This document shows, piece after piece, positions 1-6,470 of a stretch of DNA of 8,331 nt. The stretch lies in assembly GCA_023450775.1 (NCBI GenBank), contig JAEXGP010000022.1, positions 1 through 8,331 of the forward strand, read 5' to 3'. The notes beneath the pieces are model-generated. The model did not search any database. It saw only the letters and a list, made by a program, of their open reading frames with translations, and was not told the DNA's origin. The DNA is from Actinomycetes bacterium. GTDB taxonomy: Bacteria; Actinomycetota; Acidimicrobiia; Acidimicrobiales; Microtrichaceae. A program made the position numbers and the translations under genes. Every line of letters starts with the position of its first letter. Positions within the stretch are counted from its first letter, which is position 1.

Positions 1-41
1 CTGCGCATCGAGTAGCAGCACCCCCGGAGCTCGGGACGTTT

Positions 42-60
42 CGCGCCTGCATCGGGCGCG
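42..60 (+). terminator. Possible hairpin terminator of an upstream gene
   Basis: CGCGCC (42-47) and GGCGCG (55-60) form a perfect 6-bp stem around a 7-nt loop. No T-run follows, so a classical intrinsic terminator is not shown. If the in-frame TAG at 13-15 ends a gene entering from the left, the hairpin would lie about 27 nt beyond it. The rest of 1-169 shows nothing I can assign. Confidence 0.22.
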
Positions 61-169
61 TAACGACCCGAGTCCAGGCCTTCGCTCGCGACGCACACGC
101 GGGCGAGGCGCGCAAGGACCTTTGGCCTCTGTTCGGCGACCTGCGGTCATCGGACGATGTCGGGAGAGC

Positions 170-186
170 ATCGACCGCGGGTCGAT
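170..186. repeat. Perfect 7-bp inverted repeat directly upstream of the lipoprotein ribosome binding site
   Basis: ATCGACC (170-176) and GGTCGAT (180-186) are perfect inverted repeats with a 3-nt GCG centre. The dyad ends one base before the GAGGAGGT ribosome binding site at 188-195. It could be a repressor operator or a leader hairpin that affects ribosome access. No regulator for it is identified, and it does not resemble the CGACAGC heptamers elsewhere in the window. Confidence 0.4.
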
Positions 187-199
187 CGAGGAGGTCACC

Positions 200-1411
200 G
201 TGTCCGAACACCGTCCGCGTCCCAACGGCATCCGGCGTGGCTGGGGCCGGGCTCGTCCACTCGTGGCCGCCATCCTCGGCGTCGCATGGGCCGGGGCGCT
301 CGCGACCGCCTGCGCGCCGGAACCACCGCCGGCGCTCACGGTGTGTCCCGTGCGCACCGAGGTCCCGCTCGAACCGGCCGACCCGGTGAACTACTCACTC
401 CCGCGAGCGGTGTCGTCCGACGGCGAGTGGCTCGTTGCGTCGCGTGTCGTGGGCGCCGACCTGGTCCTGTCGTTGCGGCGCACACAAGCGGCCGCCTCCA
501 GCGTGCCAGCGGGTTCGTTGCCCTACGCCCAGGCGGCGACGGGAACGCTCCTGGTGTCGGTCCCCGTCGACGGGTCGCAGGTGGTGTTCGGCACCGCCGG
601 CACCGCCGCCACCGAACACGATCCGCAGACCACGTTGCGTCGGTGGCGGGCTGCCACCGGAGCGGTGACCGACCTGCCCGTGCCGGTGGTCGCTTCGCCG
701 CCACCGGGAGTGCCGTACCCGATGAACGCGTTCGCCGTTTCCGCCGATGGCCGTCGGGTGCTGTGGGTCCAGTCCTTCCGCGAAGGACCGGAGCCGTACG
801 TGTGGCACGAGGTGCTGGTGGTCACCGACGCGATCACCGACGCCGTGGTGTCGACCGCCTCCATCGACGGCATCGGTCTGGGCCCGATCACGGGCGACGG
901 TGCAGCGATGCTGAACAGCGACGCGCTGATCGCCACCGCCACCGGCGCGGTGACCAATCTCGCCGGCGACGTGGCAGCGGCGCAGGCGGCCTTCCCCGGC
1001 CCGCAGTTGCAGGTGGCCGGGATCAGCGACGACCTCCGTCAACTGGCGCTGCGCCGATACGACCCTACGGTGGTTCCGGGGGTCCTGACCTACCTGGTGT
1101 GGGACCGGACCACCGGGACCGGCCGGGTGGCGCTGCAGGTGGCGACCACCGGGCAGGGCGACCAGCCCCAGATCCAATTCGACGCCATCACCCCGGAAGG
1201 GTCGTTGGTCGCCACCCAGTGGGCGTCACCGCCGAACCTGGCCGGCGTGCTCGAATCCCATCCCACGGCCGGTGTCCGCACGATCGCCTCGGCCGCGACC
1301 CTGCTGACACCGCAGTTCTCCTGGCTGGTCAGCACCACCGACGGTCGGACCGTGGTCACCTCGCGCCAGAGCCTGCTCGGTCAGCAGCTCGTCGCCCAGC
1401 GCTGCTCCTGA
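200..1411 (+). CDS. Lipoprotein with predicted seven-bladed beta-propeller (TolB/WD40-like)
   Basis: Predicted exported lipoprotein of 403 residues; its molecular function is unknown. GTG at 200 is chosen because GAGGAGGT (188-195) lies 4 nt upstream; the frame stays open further left but without such a site. An arginine-rich N-terminus is followed by a hydrophobic stretch (about residues 21-37) and a lipobox-like LATAC with Cys38, so the mature protein should be anchored on the outer face of the membrane. Seven repeats of the form hydrophobic-S/T-x-D/E-G-x-x-V begin near residues 69, 118, 177, 227, 272, 325 and 372, spaced about 50 residues. That is the spacing of PD40/TolB-like propeller blades. 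The only other cysteines, 49 and 402, sit at the two ends of the propeller and could form a closing disulfide. The fold is inferred from the repeats; no catalytic motif is seen. It converges on the next gene and has no CGACAGC array. Confidence 0.8.
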   Translation: MSEHRPRPNGIRRGWGRARPLVAAILGVAWAGALATACAPEPPPALTVCPVRTEVPLEPADPVNYSLPRAVSSDGEWLVASRVVGADLVLSLRRTQAAASSVPAGSLPYAQAATGTLLVSVPVDGSQVVFGTAGTAATEHDPQTTLRRWRAATGAVTDLPVPVVASPPPGVPYPMNAFAVSADGRRVLWVQSFREGPEPYVWHEVLVVTDAITDAVVSTASIDGIGLGPITGDGAAMLNSDALIATATGAVTNLAGDVAAAQAAFPGPQLQVAGISDDLRQLALRRYDPTVVPGVLTYLVWDRTTGTGRVALQVATTGQGDQPQIQFDAITPEGSLVATQWASPPNLAGVLESHPTAGVRTIASAATLLTPQFSWLVSTTDGRTVVTSRQSLLGQQLVAQRCS

Positions 1412-1466
1412 TCCAGTGATCCCTCCGAACCGCCCGGCGACGAGTCCTTGCGGCCGACGGTGTGGC

Positions 1467-2126
1467 TCAGAACGGCGGGCGCACGACCGCCGCACGTCGT
1501 TCGACGGCCCGCTCGGCGAGCGAGAGCTCGTCGGCAGTGCCGGCGAGGAGGATGACGTCGTCGGGACCCGATCCGTGCACCGACGCGAGTGCGTGTCCGA
1601 TGATCACGTCGTGCAGTCCGGCGATCGATTCGACGATCCCGACGATGCGCATGGAGGCGACCGTGCCGTCATCGAAGTCGATCGGCAGCGGCGCGCCGAC
1701 CCCGAGCCCCGATCGCCGGGCGAACCGCTCGGTGACGACCGCATCGGTCGACGACGTGGCGGCGTAGCCGTCGAGCACCGTGAGCGCGAGCACTCGCTGC
1801 GACGCGGCCAGGTCGATGCCCCCGATGGCGATCCGGTGACCCTCGATCCGTCCGTTCGCGGTCGAGACCGGCACCACAGCTGGACCTCGGAGGTTCCGCA
1901 GGTCCCGGAGAGTTCCGTCGCAGTTCGCGGGGGTGCGCGGCACGCAGTAGACGGCCCGGTCGGCGATGACCAGTGGATGACCCCGCCCGGCGTCACCCCA
2001 CCCAGCGACCAGCGCTGATGTCAACACGATGACACCCAGTGCGATCGCCGCTGCGGCCATCAGCTGGGCGGTCGGAGCAGTGTTCTGGGCCGGATCGGCT
2101 GGAGTCCGGCGCTCTCGTCGGTACAC
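1467..2126 (-). CDS. Membrane-anchored protein resembling the FtsX/MacB permease extracytoplasmic domain
   Basis: This 219-residue protein has one predicted membrane helix (about 22-43) and an extracytoplasmic remainder. The GTG start at 2126 is supported by AAGGAGG (plus-strand 2132-2138) 5 nt upstream. Residues about 118-168, with VLDGYAATSS, AVVTERFARRSGLGVG, an FDDGT turn and RIVGIVES, resemble the MacB-type periplasmic core domain found between membrane helices of FtsX-family ABC permeases. A full permease would continue with three more helices; here the protein ends about 50 residues later, and no ATPase gene lies nearby. It may be a permease remnant or a stand-alone domain with its own role; the intact ribosome binding site and open frame favour an expressed gene. 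Cys61 and Cys69 could form a disulfide or bind metal. It is divergent from copZ, with a triple CGACAGC-type array in its upstream region. The domain assignment is by eye and moderate. Confidence 0.65.
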   Translation of the reverse strand: MYRRERRTPADPAQNTAPTAQLMAAAAIALGVIVLTSALVAGWGDAGRGHPLVIADRAVYCVPRTPANCDGTLRDLRNLRGPAVVPVSTANGRIEGHRIAIGGIDLAASQRVLALTVLDGYAATSSTDAVVTERFARRSGLGVGAPLPIDFDDGTVASMRIVGIVESIAGLHDVIIGHALASVHGSGPDDVILLAGTADELSLAERAVERRAAVVRPPF

Positions 2127-2149
2127 GGCTGCCTCCTTCGATGAGGGAC

Positions 2150-2161
2150 CGTGTCATCACG
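2150..2161. repeat. Short dyad CGTG-TCAT-CACG in the leader of the FtsX-like gene
   Basis: CGTG (2150-2153) and CACG (2158-2161) are inverted repeats with a 4-nt centre. The dyad lies between the heptamer array and the ribosome binding site of the minus-strand gene, over the expected -10 region. It is short and may be chance. Confidence 0.2.
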
Positions 2162-2170
2162 CCTCGACCT

Positions 2171-2199
2171 GCTGTCGTGGGGCTGCTCGTGGCCTGTCC
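2171..2199 (-). promoter_or_regulatory. Triple SARP-type heptamer array upstream of the FtsX-like gene
   Basis: On the minus strand, GGACAGG (2199-2193), GAGCAGC (2188-2182) and CGACAGC (2177-2171) follow each other at exactly 11-bp steps with 4-bp spacers. SARP proteins are known to bind direct heptamers with this period, with the last repeat a short distance before the -10. The proximal copy equals that of the copZ and flavoprotein arrays. The -10 is weak: the hexamer 9 nt downstream is CGTGAT. Binding by the SARP in this window is inferred. Confidence 0.55.
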
Positions 2200-2225
2200 G
2201 TCGATCAGCGGGTCGCCGGGACGCA

Positions 2226-2258
2226 CGACAGCCGCGCGACAGCACCGCTCTCGATGCT
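2226..2258 (+). promoter_or_regulatory. SARP-type heptamer pair and -10 of the copZ-pfpI promoter
   Basis: Two identical heptamers CGACAGC (2226-2232 and 2237-2243) are separated by CGCG, giving the 7+4+7 layout of SARP operators. Nine bases after the second copy comes GATGCT (2253-2258), a plausible -10. That would put the transcript start near 2265 and leave a leader of about 40 nt before the GTG at 2306. The heptamer, the 9-nt gap and GATNNT recur at 6414-6435. The spacing is seen in the sequence; promoter activity is inferred. Confidence 0.6.
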
Positions 2259-2267
2259 GTGGTGAGT

Positions 2268-2286
2268 CGCCCCGATCGGCGGGGCG
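2268..2286. repeat. GC-rich inverted repeat in the copZ leader
   Basis: CGCCCCG (2268-2274) and CGGGGCG (2280-2286) are perfect 7-bp arms around ATCGG, ending 6 nt before the AGGAGG ribosome binding site at 2293-2298. It lies within the expected leader, so it could be an mRNA hairpin. It also has the CCCC/GGGG dyad character of operators bound by CsoR-type copper repressors, but no csoR gene is in the window and the match is only in general style. Confidence 0.4.
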
Positions 2287-2305
2287 CGGAAGAGGAGGAC
2301 GGACC

Positions 2306-2506
2306 GTGGAGACGATGGTCCTGCACGTCCCGGACGTGACCTGCCAGCACTGCGTGGACACCATCAGCAGCCGGGTCGGCGCCCTCTCGGGCGTCGAGCG
2401 GGTGGAGGTCGACCTCGTCGACCGACTCGTCGTGGTGGTGGGCACCGCGGAGCGCGGTGCCGTGTGCGCCGCGATCGACGGTGCCGGCTACGAGGTGGAG
2501 GGCTGA
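2306..2506 (+). CDS. copZ: CopZ-like heavy-metal-associated (HMA) copper chaperone
   Basis: A 66-residue soluble protein that is a single HMA domain of beta-alpha-beta-beta-alpha-beta type. Proteins of this family carry Cu(I) in the cytoplasm through two cysteines and hand it to a CopA ATPase. The metal site is VTCQHC with Cys13 and Cys16; the usual GM before the first cysteine pair is replaced by DV. The C-terminal IDGAGYEVEG matches the common IexaGYxv end. A further Cys54 lies in the second helix, which is not part of the standard site. GTG at 2306 is chosen because AGGAGG (2293-2298) lies 7 nt upstream; the ATG at 2315 is 16 nt from that site and would trim the first strand. Only 3 nt separate it from the PfpI gene, so the two are probably co-transcribed from the heptamer promoter at 2226-2258. 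The copA gene further right is its likely partner. Confidence 0.88.
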   Translation: METMVLHVPDVTCQHCVDTISSRVGALSGVERVEVDLVDRLVVVVGTAERGAVCAAIDGAGYEVEG

Positions 2507-2509
2507 ACG

Positions 2510-3127
2510 ATGAAGATCGCGATCGCTCTGTACCCGGGCTTCACCGCACTCGACGTCGTCGGGCCGTTCCAGGTGCTCACCGACGTCCCCGGCCACGAGG
2601 TGTGCTTCGTCGGCGAGGCCGCCGGCCTGGTTCCCGACCACACCGGCCGGTGCCCGCTGGTCGCCACCGAGACCTTCGACGAGTTCGACGCCGCCGACGT
2701 CGTGATCATCGGCGGTGCGCTCGAGGACCACGAGCCGGATGCCGCCACCGTGGCCTGGCTCCGGAAGATCCACCCGACCACGACGTGGACGACCAGCGTG
2801 TGCACCGGGTCGTCGTACCTCGCGGCGGCGGGCATCCTGGACGGCCGGACAGCGGCCTGCCACTGGGCGCGGACCGAGCGCCTCGAGTCGTACGACGTCA
2901 CCTACACGTCGGAGCGGGTCGTCGTCGGCGGCGACGTGATCACCGCGGCGGGGGTCTCGTCCGGCATCGACATGGCCTTGCGGCTGCTGTCCGAGCTCCA
3001 CGGCGACGACGTGGCCCGCTCGGTGCAGCTCGCCGTCGAGTACGACCCGCAGCCGCCGTTCGACTCGGGCAGCGTGGCGACGGCGCCACCCGAGATCGTC
3101 GAGCTCGTCCGGGCGACGCTCGGGTGA
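2510..3127 (+). CDS. DJ-1/PfpI family protein, isonitrile-hydratase-like
   Basis: A 205-residue cytoplasmic protein of the class-I glutamine amidotransferase-like DJ-1/PfpI superfamily. Visible landmarks are the N-terminal MKIAIALYPGFTALDVVGPF with Asp15, the VVIIGG strand (64-69), and the nucleophile elbow TSVCTGSSYLAAAGILDGR with Cys98 and Thr99. CHWA (117-120), VITAAGVSSGIDMAL (143-157) and the C-terminal EYDPQPPFDSG follow. This pattern, with an Asp near residue 15 and a Cys-Thr pair near 98, is the one seen in isonitrile hydratase, which hydrates isonitriles to N-substituted formamides. Many relatives are annotated only as ThiJ/PfpI proteins, so substrate is uncertain. GGAGGG (2497-2502) overlaps the end of copZ and sits 7 nt before the ATG, indicating an operon. 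It ends 2 bp from the stop of the convergent regulator gene, leaving no room for a separate terminator. Confidence 0.85.
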   Translation: MKIAIALYPGFTALDVVGPFQVLTDVPGHEVCFVGEAAGLVPDHTGRCPLVATETFDEFDAADVVIIGGALEDHEPDAATVAWLRKIHPTTTWTTSVCTGSSYLAAAGILDGRTAACHWARTERLESYDVTYTSERVVVGGDVITAAGVSSGIDMALRLLSELHGDDVARSVQLAVEYDPQPPFDSGSVATAPPEIVELVRATLG

Positions 3128-3132
3128 GCTCA
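3125..3132. other. Palindromic junction of two convergent stop codons
   Basis: TGAGCTCA is an 8-bp palindrome formed by the TGA of the PfpI gene (3125-3127), GC, and the reverse-strand TGA of the regulator gene (3130-3132). No stem-loop terminator is visible here, so transcripts from both sides probably run into each other. Confidence 0.7.
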
Positions 3133-6100
3133 GGCCGGGACGCCGACGACCTCGTCCACGAGGCGATCGACGGCGTCTCGGCCCCGGACCGAGGCCTGCG
3201 CGACGGCCGCGTCCCCGGCGGACGCCGACGCAGCGGCGGTGATGCGCTCGATCTCCCGCCGCTCGAGGGGGTCGGCGGGGCGCCCGCTGCGCTCCCGCAA
3301 CGCCGCCGAGGCGCCGAGCAGCTCGGCGGCGCGTTCGGCGTCGGCGGACGCCTCGATCGACGCCCTGAGATCGAGCGCCGAGGCGATCAGCCGGGGATCC
3401 GGCATCGACCGGGCGACGTCCGCCACGTCCCGGTGGGCGACGTCGGCCGATTCGAGATCACCGGTGGCCGCGGCGGCGAACCCGGCGCCGCTGCGGGTCT
3501 CGGCGTACAGGAACATCGAACCCGACGTGCCCATGATCTCGGTGGCCTGCTCGTACTCGCGGAGGGCCAGCGCGTCGTCGCCGCCCCAGCGGGCCAGGTG
3601 GCCGTGACCGAGGTGGGCGGCGGCCACGCCGCCCAGGTAGCCGTAGCGGCGGGCGTGTCGGCGGGCCTCCTCGAGCACCCGGTGCGCGTCCTCGGCGCGC
3701 CCGAGCACCGCGAGCAGCACGCCGAGCTCCGAGGAGATGAGCTGCACGCTGTTGTGGAGCCCGACCTCACGGGCGATGTCGATCGCGGACCGGAACGACG
3801 CAGCGGCGTCATCGAGCTCGCCGAGGAACCGGAGGTTGCCGCCCTGGTGGCCCCGGACCGAGGACAGGCCCCAGAGGTCCCCGATGCGGGCGAACTGCGT
3901 GGCGGCACGTTCCCCGTGCGCGATCGCATCCAGTCCTTCGCCGAGCCGCATGCCGATCTCCATGCGGACGAAGTCGACCATCGCGAGTCCCCATTCGTCG
4001 CCGACATCGGCGAAGCGGCGACGGGCGCGCTCCAACCGCTCGAGCGCCGCATCCGTGTCGACGCCGCGGACGCCCTCCACCGCCAGCAGCAGCTCGGCGA
4101 GTGCTGCGCCGTCGCGGTCATCGACGGCACGGAACGCGCCGAGCGCGTCCGCGGCTGCGCCGGCGGCCACCTCGCTCGGATGGACGATGCACGCGTTCGG
4201 GCGCTCGACGGTCGAGCGCGCGAGGTGTGCGTAACCGAGCAGCGATCCAGGACCGTCCTCATCAGCGAGGAACCGGTCGAGGTGGCGGCGTCCCTCCTCG
4301 TAGTCGCCGAGGTACCAGAACCACGAGAGCGACGAGGCGAGTCCAAGCCCTTCGACTCGGTGCTCCGGCGTCCGCTCGGCGAAGGCGAGCGCGGCCCGGA
4401 GATCGTCGTTGACCGCCCGGAGCTCCTCCAACCACTCCACCTGGTCCACGGTGCGCAGCCGGGCATCGGCGCGCGCGGCGATCGCCGACATGTGGGCGAG
4501 GTGACGGGCGTCGATGGTCGTGGCCTCGCCCGACGCCAGGAGCTCGGCGGCGGCGAACTGGCGGATGGTCTCGAGCACACGGAAGCGGTGGTCTCCGGCG
4601 CGACTCACGAGCGAGCGGTCGACGAGGTCGCCGACGATGTCCGACACGTCGGCCGAGGACATGGCGTCGTCGGCCGCCACGGCGGCAGCGTCGGCGAGGT
4701 CCCACGGGCTCCGGAAGACCGACAGACGGCGCAGGACCGTGCGAGCGTGCTCGTCGAGCAGGTCGTAGCTCCACGCGATGGCAGCCCGGAGCGTGCGGTG
4801 GCGCTCGTCGACGGTCCGTGGGCCACCGGTGAGGAGTCCGAGCTGGTCACCGAGTCGTTCGGCGATCGCAGCGACCGGCAGGCTCGCCGTGCGGGCCGCA
4901 GCGAGCTCGACCGCCAGCGGCAACCCGTCGAGGGTCCGGCAGATCTCGGCGATGTGCTCGAGGTCCTCGGCGCCAGGATCGAAGTGCCGGTCGAGTGCCC
5001 GAGCTCGGTCCAGGAACAGCTCGACGGACGCCGCGACGCGCACGTCCGCCTCGGGCGCACCGGCGGCCGGCACCTCGAGCGGCGTGACGGCGAAGCGCTG
5101 CTCGCCGGGAACCTGCAGCGGTTCGCGGCTCGTCGCGAGGATCGTGACCTTCGGGCATCGTGCGACCACCTCGTCGGCGAGCAGTGCGGTCTCGTCGACG
5201 ACGTGTTCGCAGTTGTCGAGCACGATCAGCGCTGACCTCGCGCCGACCTGCCGGCACAGCCGGACCACGGCCGTCTCTCCGTCCTCGAGCGGCACGGCGG
5301 GCAGCTCGAGCGCAGCCGCTGTCGCGCTGACGACATCGTCGCGGTCGACGCCGGCGAGACGGACGAGCCACGCGCCCGTCGTGAAGCGCTCGCCTGCGAC
5401 GCGCGCCGCCTCGATCGCAAGGGTCGTCTTGCCGGTGCCGCCGGGACCCGTGCACGTGACGAGCCGTCGGTCCTCGAGCAGTGCGACCAGCTCCCGCAGA
5501 TCCGCATCCCGACCGCGGAACGACGCGACCCGCTGCGGGAGCTCGGGGGCCGCCGCCGTCACCGATGGTCCGGCCGTCGCCGCCAGCTCGGCCTCCTGGC
5601 GGAGGATCGCCCCTTCGAGCTCCTGCACCTCTGGCGAGGGATCGATGCCGAGCTCGTCCGCGAGCGATCGGCGGAGCTCCTGATAGGCGGCGAGCGCATC
5701 CGCCTGCCGGCCGGACCGGTACAGCGCCAGCATCCGCCGCGCGTGGAAGCGCTCGCGGAGCGGATGCGAGGCGACGAGCGCATCCAGCTCGTCGAGGACC
5801 TCTCGCTCGCGACCCAGATCGAGCTCGAGCTGCAGCACGTCCTCGAGCGCGGCGAGGCGGATCTCGGTCAGACGGGTGGCCTCGGCCTCGACCCAGGGTG
5901 CGGAGGGGACGTCGCAGAGCGGTTCCCCCCGCCATCGAGCGAGGGCGGCCCGGTAGCGCTCGACCGCCACCGCGACCGCGCCGCCTGCGGCCGTCGAGCG
6001 GGCCGCCGCCAGCTCCTCGACCACCGCGAGGGCGTCGACGTCCGCGGGTTCCACATCGAGCGCGTAGCCGGGCGACCGGGTCGCGAGGACCGCGGCGTCC

Positions 6101-6333
6101 CCGCCGTGCTGGGTGAGCCAACGCCGGAGCTTGGACACCCGCAGCTGGAGCGCGTTGCCCGGGTTGCTCGGCAGGTCGTCGCCCCACAGCTCGTCGATCA
6201 GCGAGTCGGCGGACACCACACGACCGCCGTTCAGGGCCAGCCGAGCCAGCAACGCCCGCTCGCCACCCCCGGAGGGGGCGCCGGTCACTCCGTCGACGTC
6301 GATCTCGACTGGTCCCAGCAGACGGACCTGCAC
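3130..6333 (-). CDS. Large SARP transcriptional regulator (AfsR-like: DNA-binding, BTAD, STAND NTPase, TPR-like)
   Basis: A cytoplasmic regulator of 1067 residues. An OmpR-type winged helix (about 1-95: VQVRLLGPVEIDVDG, LIDELWGDD, SKLRRWL, YALDV) is followed by the bacterial transcriptional activation domain (about 100-247, ending ADELGIDPSPEVQELE), together the SARP module. Next is a STAND/NB-ARC ATPase: Walker A GPGGTGKTT (296-304), Walker B LIVLDN (369-374), TSREPL (401-406) and GLPLA (470-474). The C-terminal half is helical and TPR-like. No LuxR helix-turn-helix closes the protein. AfsR of Streptomyces has the same order and similar length. GTG at 6333 is chosen since GGAGGT (plus-strand 6337-6342) is 3 nt upstream and the domain begins at once; an upstream in-frame GTG at 6456 would add 41 unmatched residues. 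It probably binds the CGACAGC arrays in this window. The signal sensed by the ATPase/TPR part is unknown. Confidence 0.93.
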   Translation of the reverse strand: MQVRLLGPVEIDVDGVTGAPSGGGERALLARLALNGGRVVSADSLIDELWGDDLPSNPGNALQLRVSKLRRWLTQHGGDAAVLATRSPGYALDVEPADVDALAVVEELAAARSTAAGGAVAVAVERYRAALARWRGEPLCDVPSAPWVEAEATRLTEIRLAALEDVLQLELDLGREREVLDELDALVASHPLRERFHARRMLALYRSGRQADALAAYQELRRSLADELGIDPSPEVQELEGAILRQEAELAATAGPSVTAAAPELPQRVASFRGRDADLRELVALLEDRRLVTCTGPGGTGKTTLAIEAARVAGERFTTGAWLVRLAGVDRDDVVSATAAALELPAVPLEDGETAVVRLCRQVGARSALIVLDNCEHVVDETALLADEVVARCPKVTILATSREPLQVPGEQRFAVTPLEVPAAGAPEADVRVAASVELFLDRARALDRHFDPGAEDLEHIAEICRTLDGLPLAVELAAARTASLPVAAIAERLGDQLGLLTGGPRTVDERHRTLRAAIAWSYDLLDEHARTVLRRLSVFRSPWDLADAAAVAADDAMSSADVSDIVGDLVDRSLVSRAGDHRFRVLETIRQFAAAELLASGEATTIDARHLAHMSAIAARADARLRTVDQVEWLEELRAVNDDLRAALAFAERTPEHRVEGLGLASSLSWFWYLGDYEEGRRHLDRFLADEDGPGSLLGYAHLARSTVERPNACIVHPSEVAAGAAADALGAFRAVDDRDGAALAELLLAVEGVRGVDTDAALERLERARRRFADVGDEWGLAMVDFVRMEIGMRLGEGLDAIAHGERAATQFARIGDLWGLSSVRGHQGGNLRFLGELDDAAASFRSAIDIAREVGLHNSVQLISSELGVLLAVLGRAEDAHRVLEEARRHARRYGYLGGVAAAHLGHGHLARWGGDDALALREYEQATEIMGTSGSMFLYAETRSGAGFAAAATGDLESADVAHRDVADVARSMPDPRLIASALDLRASIEASADAERAAELLGASAALRERSGRPADPLERREIERITAAASASAGDAAVAQASVRGRDAVDRLVDEVVGVPA

Positions 6334-6362
6334 GCCACCTCCCCGGTCCGGCGCCGCCGGAC

Positions 6363-6368
6363 ATCCTA
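6363..6368 (-). promoter_or_regulatory. Candidate -10 of the SARP gene promoter
   Basis: On the minus strand, TAGGAT (6368-6363) matches the actinobacterial -10 pattern and would start transcription near 6356, about 22 nt before the GTG. No good -35 is seen; the expected position, about 6386-6391, lies inside the heptamer array of the divergent gene. Confidence 0.4.
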
Positions 6369-6381
6369 CGGGTGCCGTCGC

Positions 6382-6435
6382 GGACAGCCCGAAGCAGCGG
6401 GAGGACAGAGCGGCGACAGCGCACCCCTGGATCGT
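6382..6435 (+). promoter_or_regulatory. Quadruple SARP-type heptamer array and -10 of the flavoprotein promoter
   Basis: GGACAGC (6382-6388), AAGCAGC (6392-6398), GGACAGA (6403-6409) and CGACAGC (6414-6420) form a direct-repeat ladder with steps of 10, 11 and 11 bp. Nine bases after the last copy is GATCGT (6430-6435), at the same distance as GATGCT in the copZ promoter. This is the layout known for SARP operators. The regulator gene starts 48 bp to the left, on the other strand. Regulation by it is inferred. Confidence 0.62.
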
Positions 6436-6470
6436 GGGCCCATCAGCCCACGACACGGAGGAGCGTTGTG

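Noticed and set aside
157..1419. A 420-codon open frame overlapping the lipoprotein gene in another frame
   Set aside because: Arginine-rich with no signal peptide or repeats. The lipoprotein frame has a ribosome binding site, lipobox and seven propeller repeats.
1412..1466. Search for a bidirectional terminator between the lipoprotein and FtsX-like genes
   Set aside because: Only 5-bp or weaker arms were found and no T-run, so no terminator is called.
2847..2853. A single GGACAGC inside the PfpI gene
   Set aside because: No phased partner 11 bp downstream; treated as background.
2060..3001. A 313-codon open frame on the minus strand opposite copZ and the PfpI gene
   Set aside because: It has no recognisable domain and overlaps two genes with good ribosome binding sites and family motifs.
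2464..5235. A 923-codon open frame on the plus strand, opposite the SARP gene
   Set aside because: It begins inside copZ, crosses the PfpI gene in another frame and runs antisense to the regulator. Its arginine-, aspartate- and valine-rich composition without domains is typical of open frames opposite GC-rich genes.
4847..6424. A 525-codon open frame on the minus strand within the SARP gene
   Set aside because: Same strand, different frame from a gene with clear SARP and NTPase motifs; the translation is arginine- and glycine-rich with no domains.
6334..6456. A 41-residue N-terminal extension of the SARP protein from GTG at 6456
   Set aside because: No good ribosome binding site precedes it, the extra residues match no SARP domain, and it would cover the divergent promoter. 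GTG at 6333 with GGAGGT is better.
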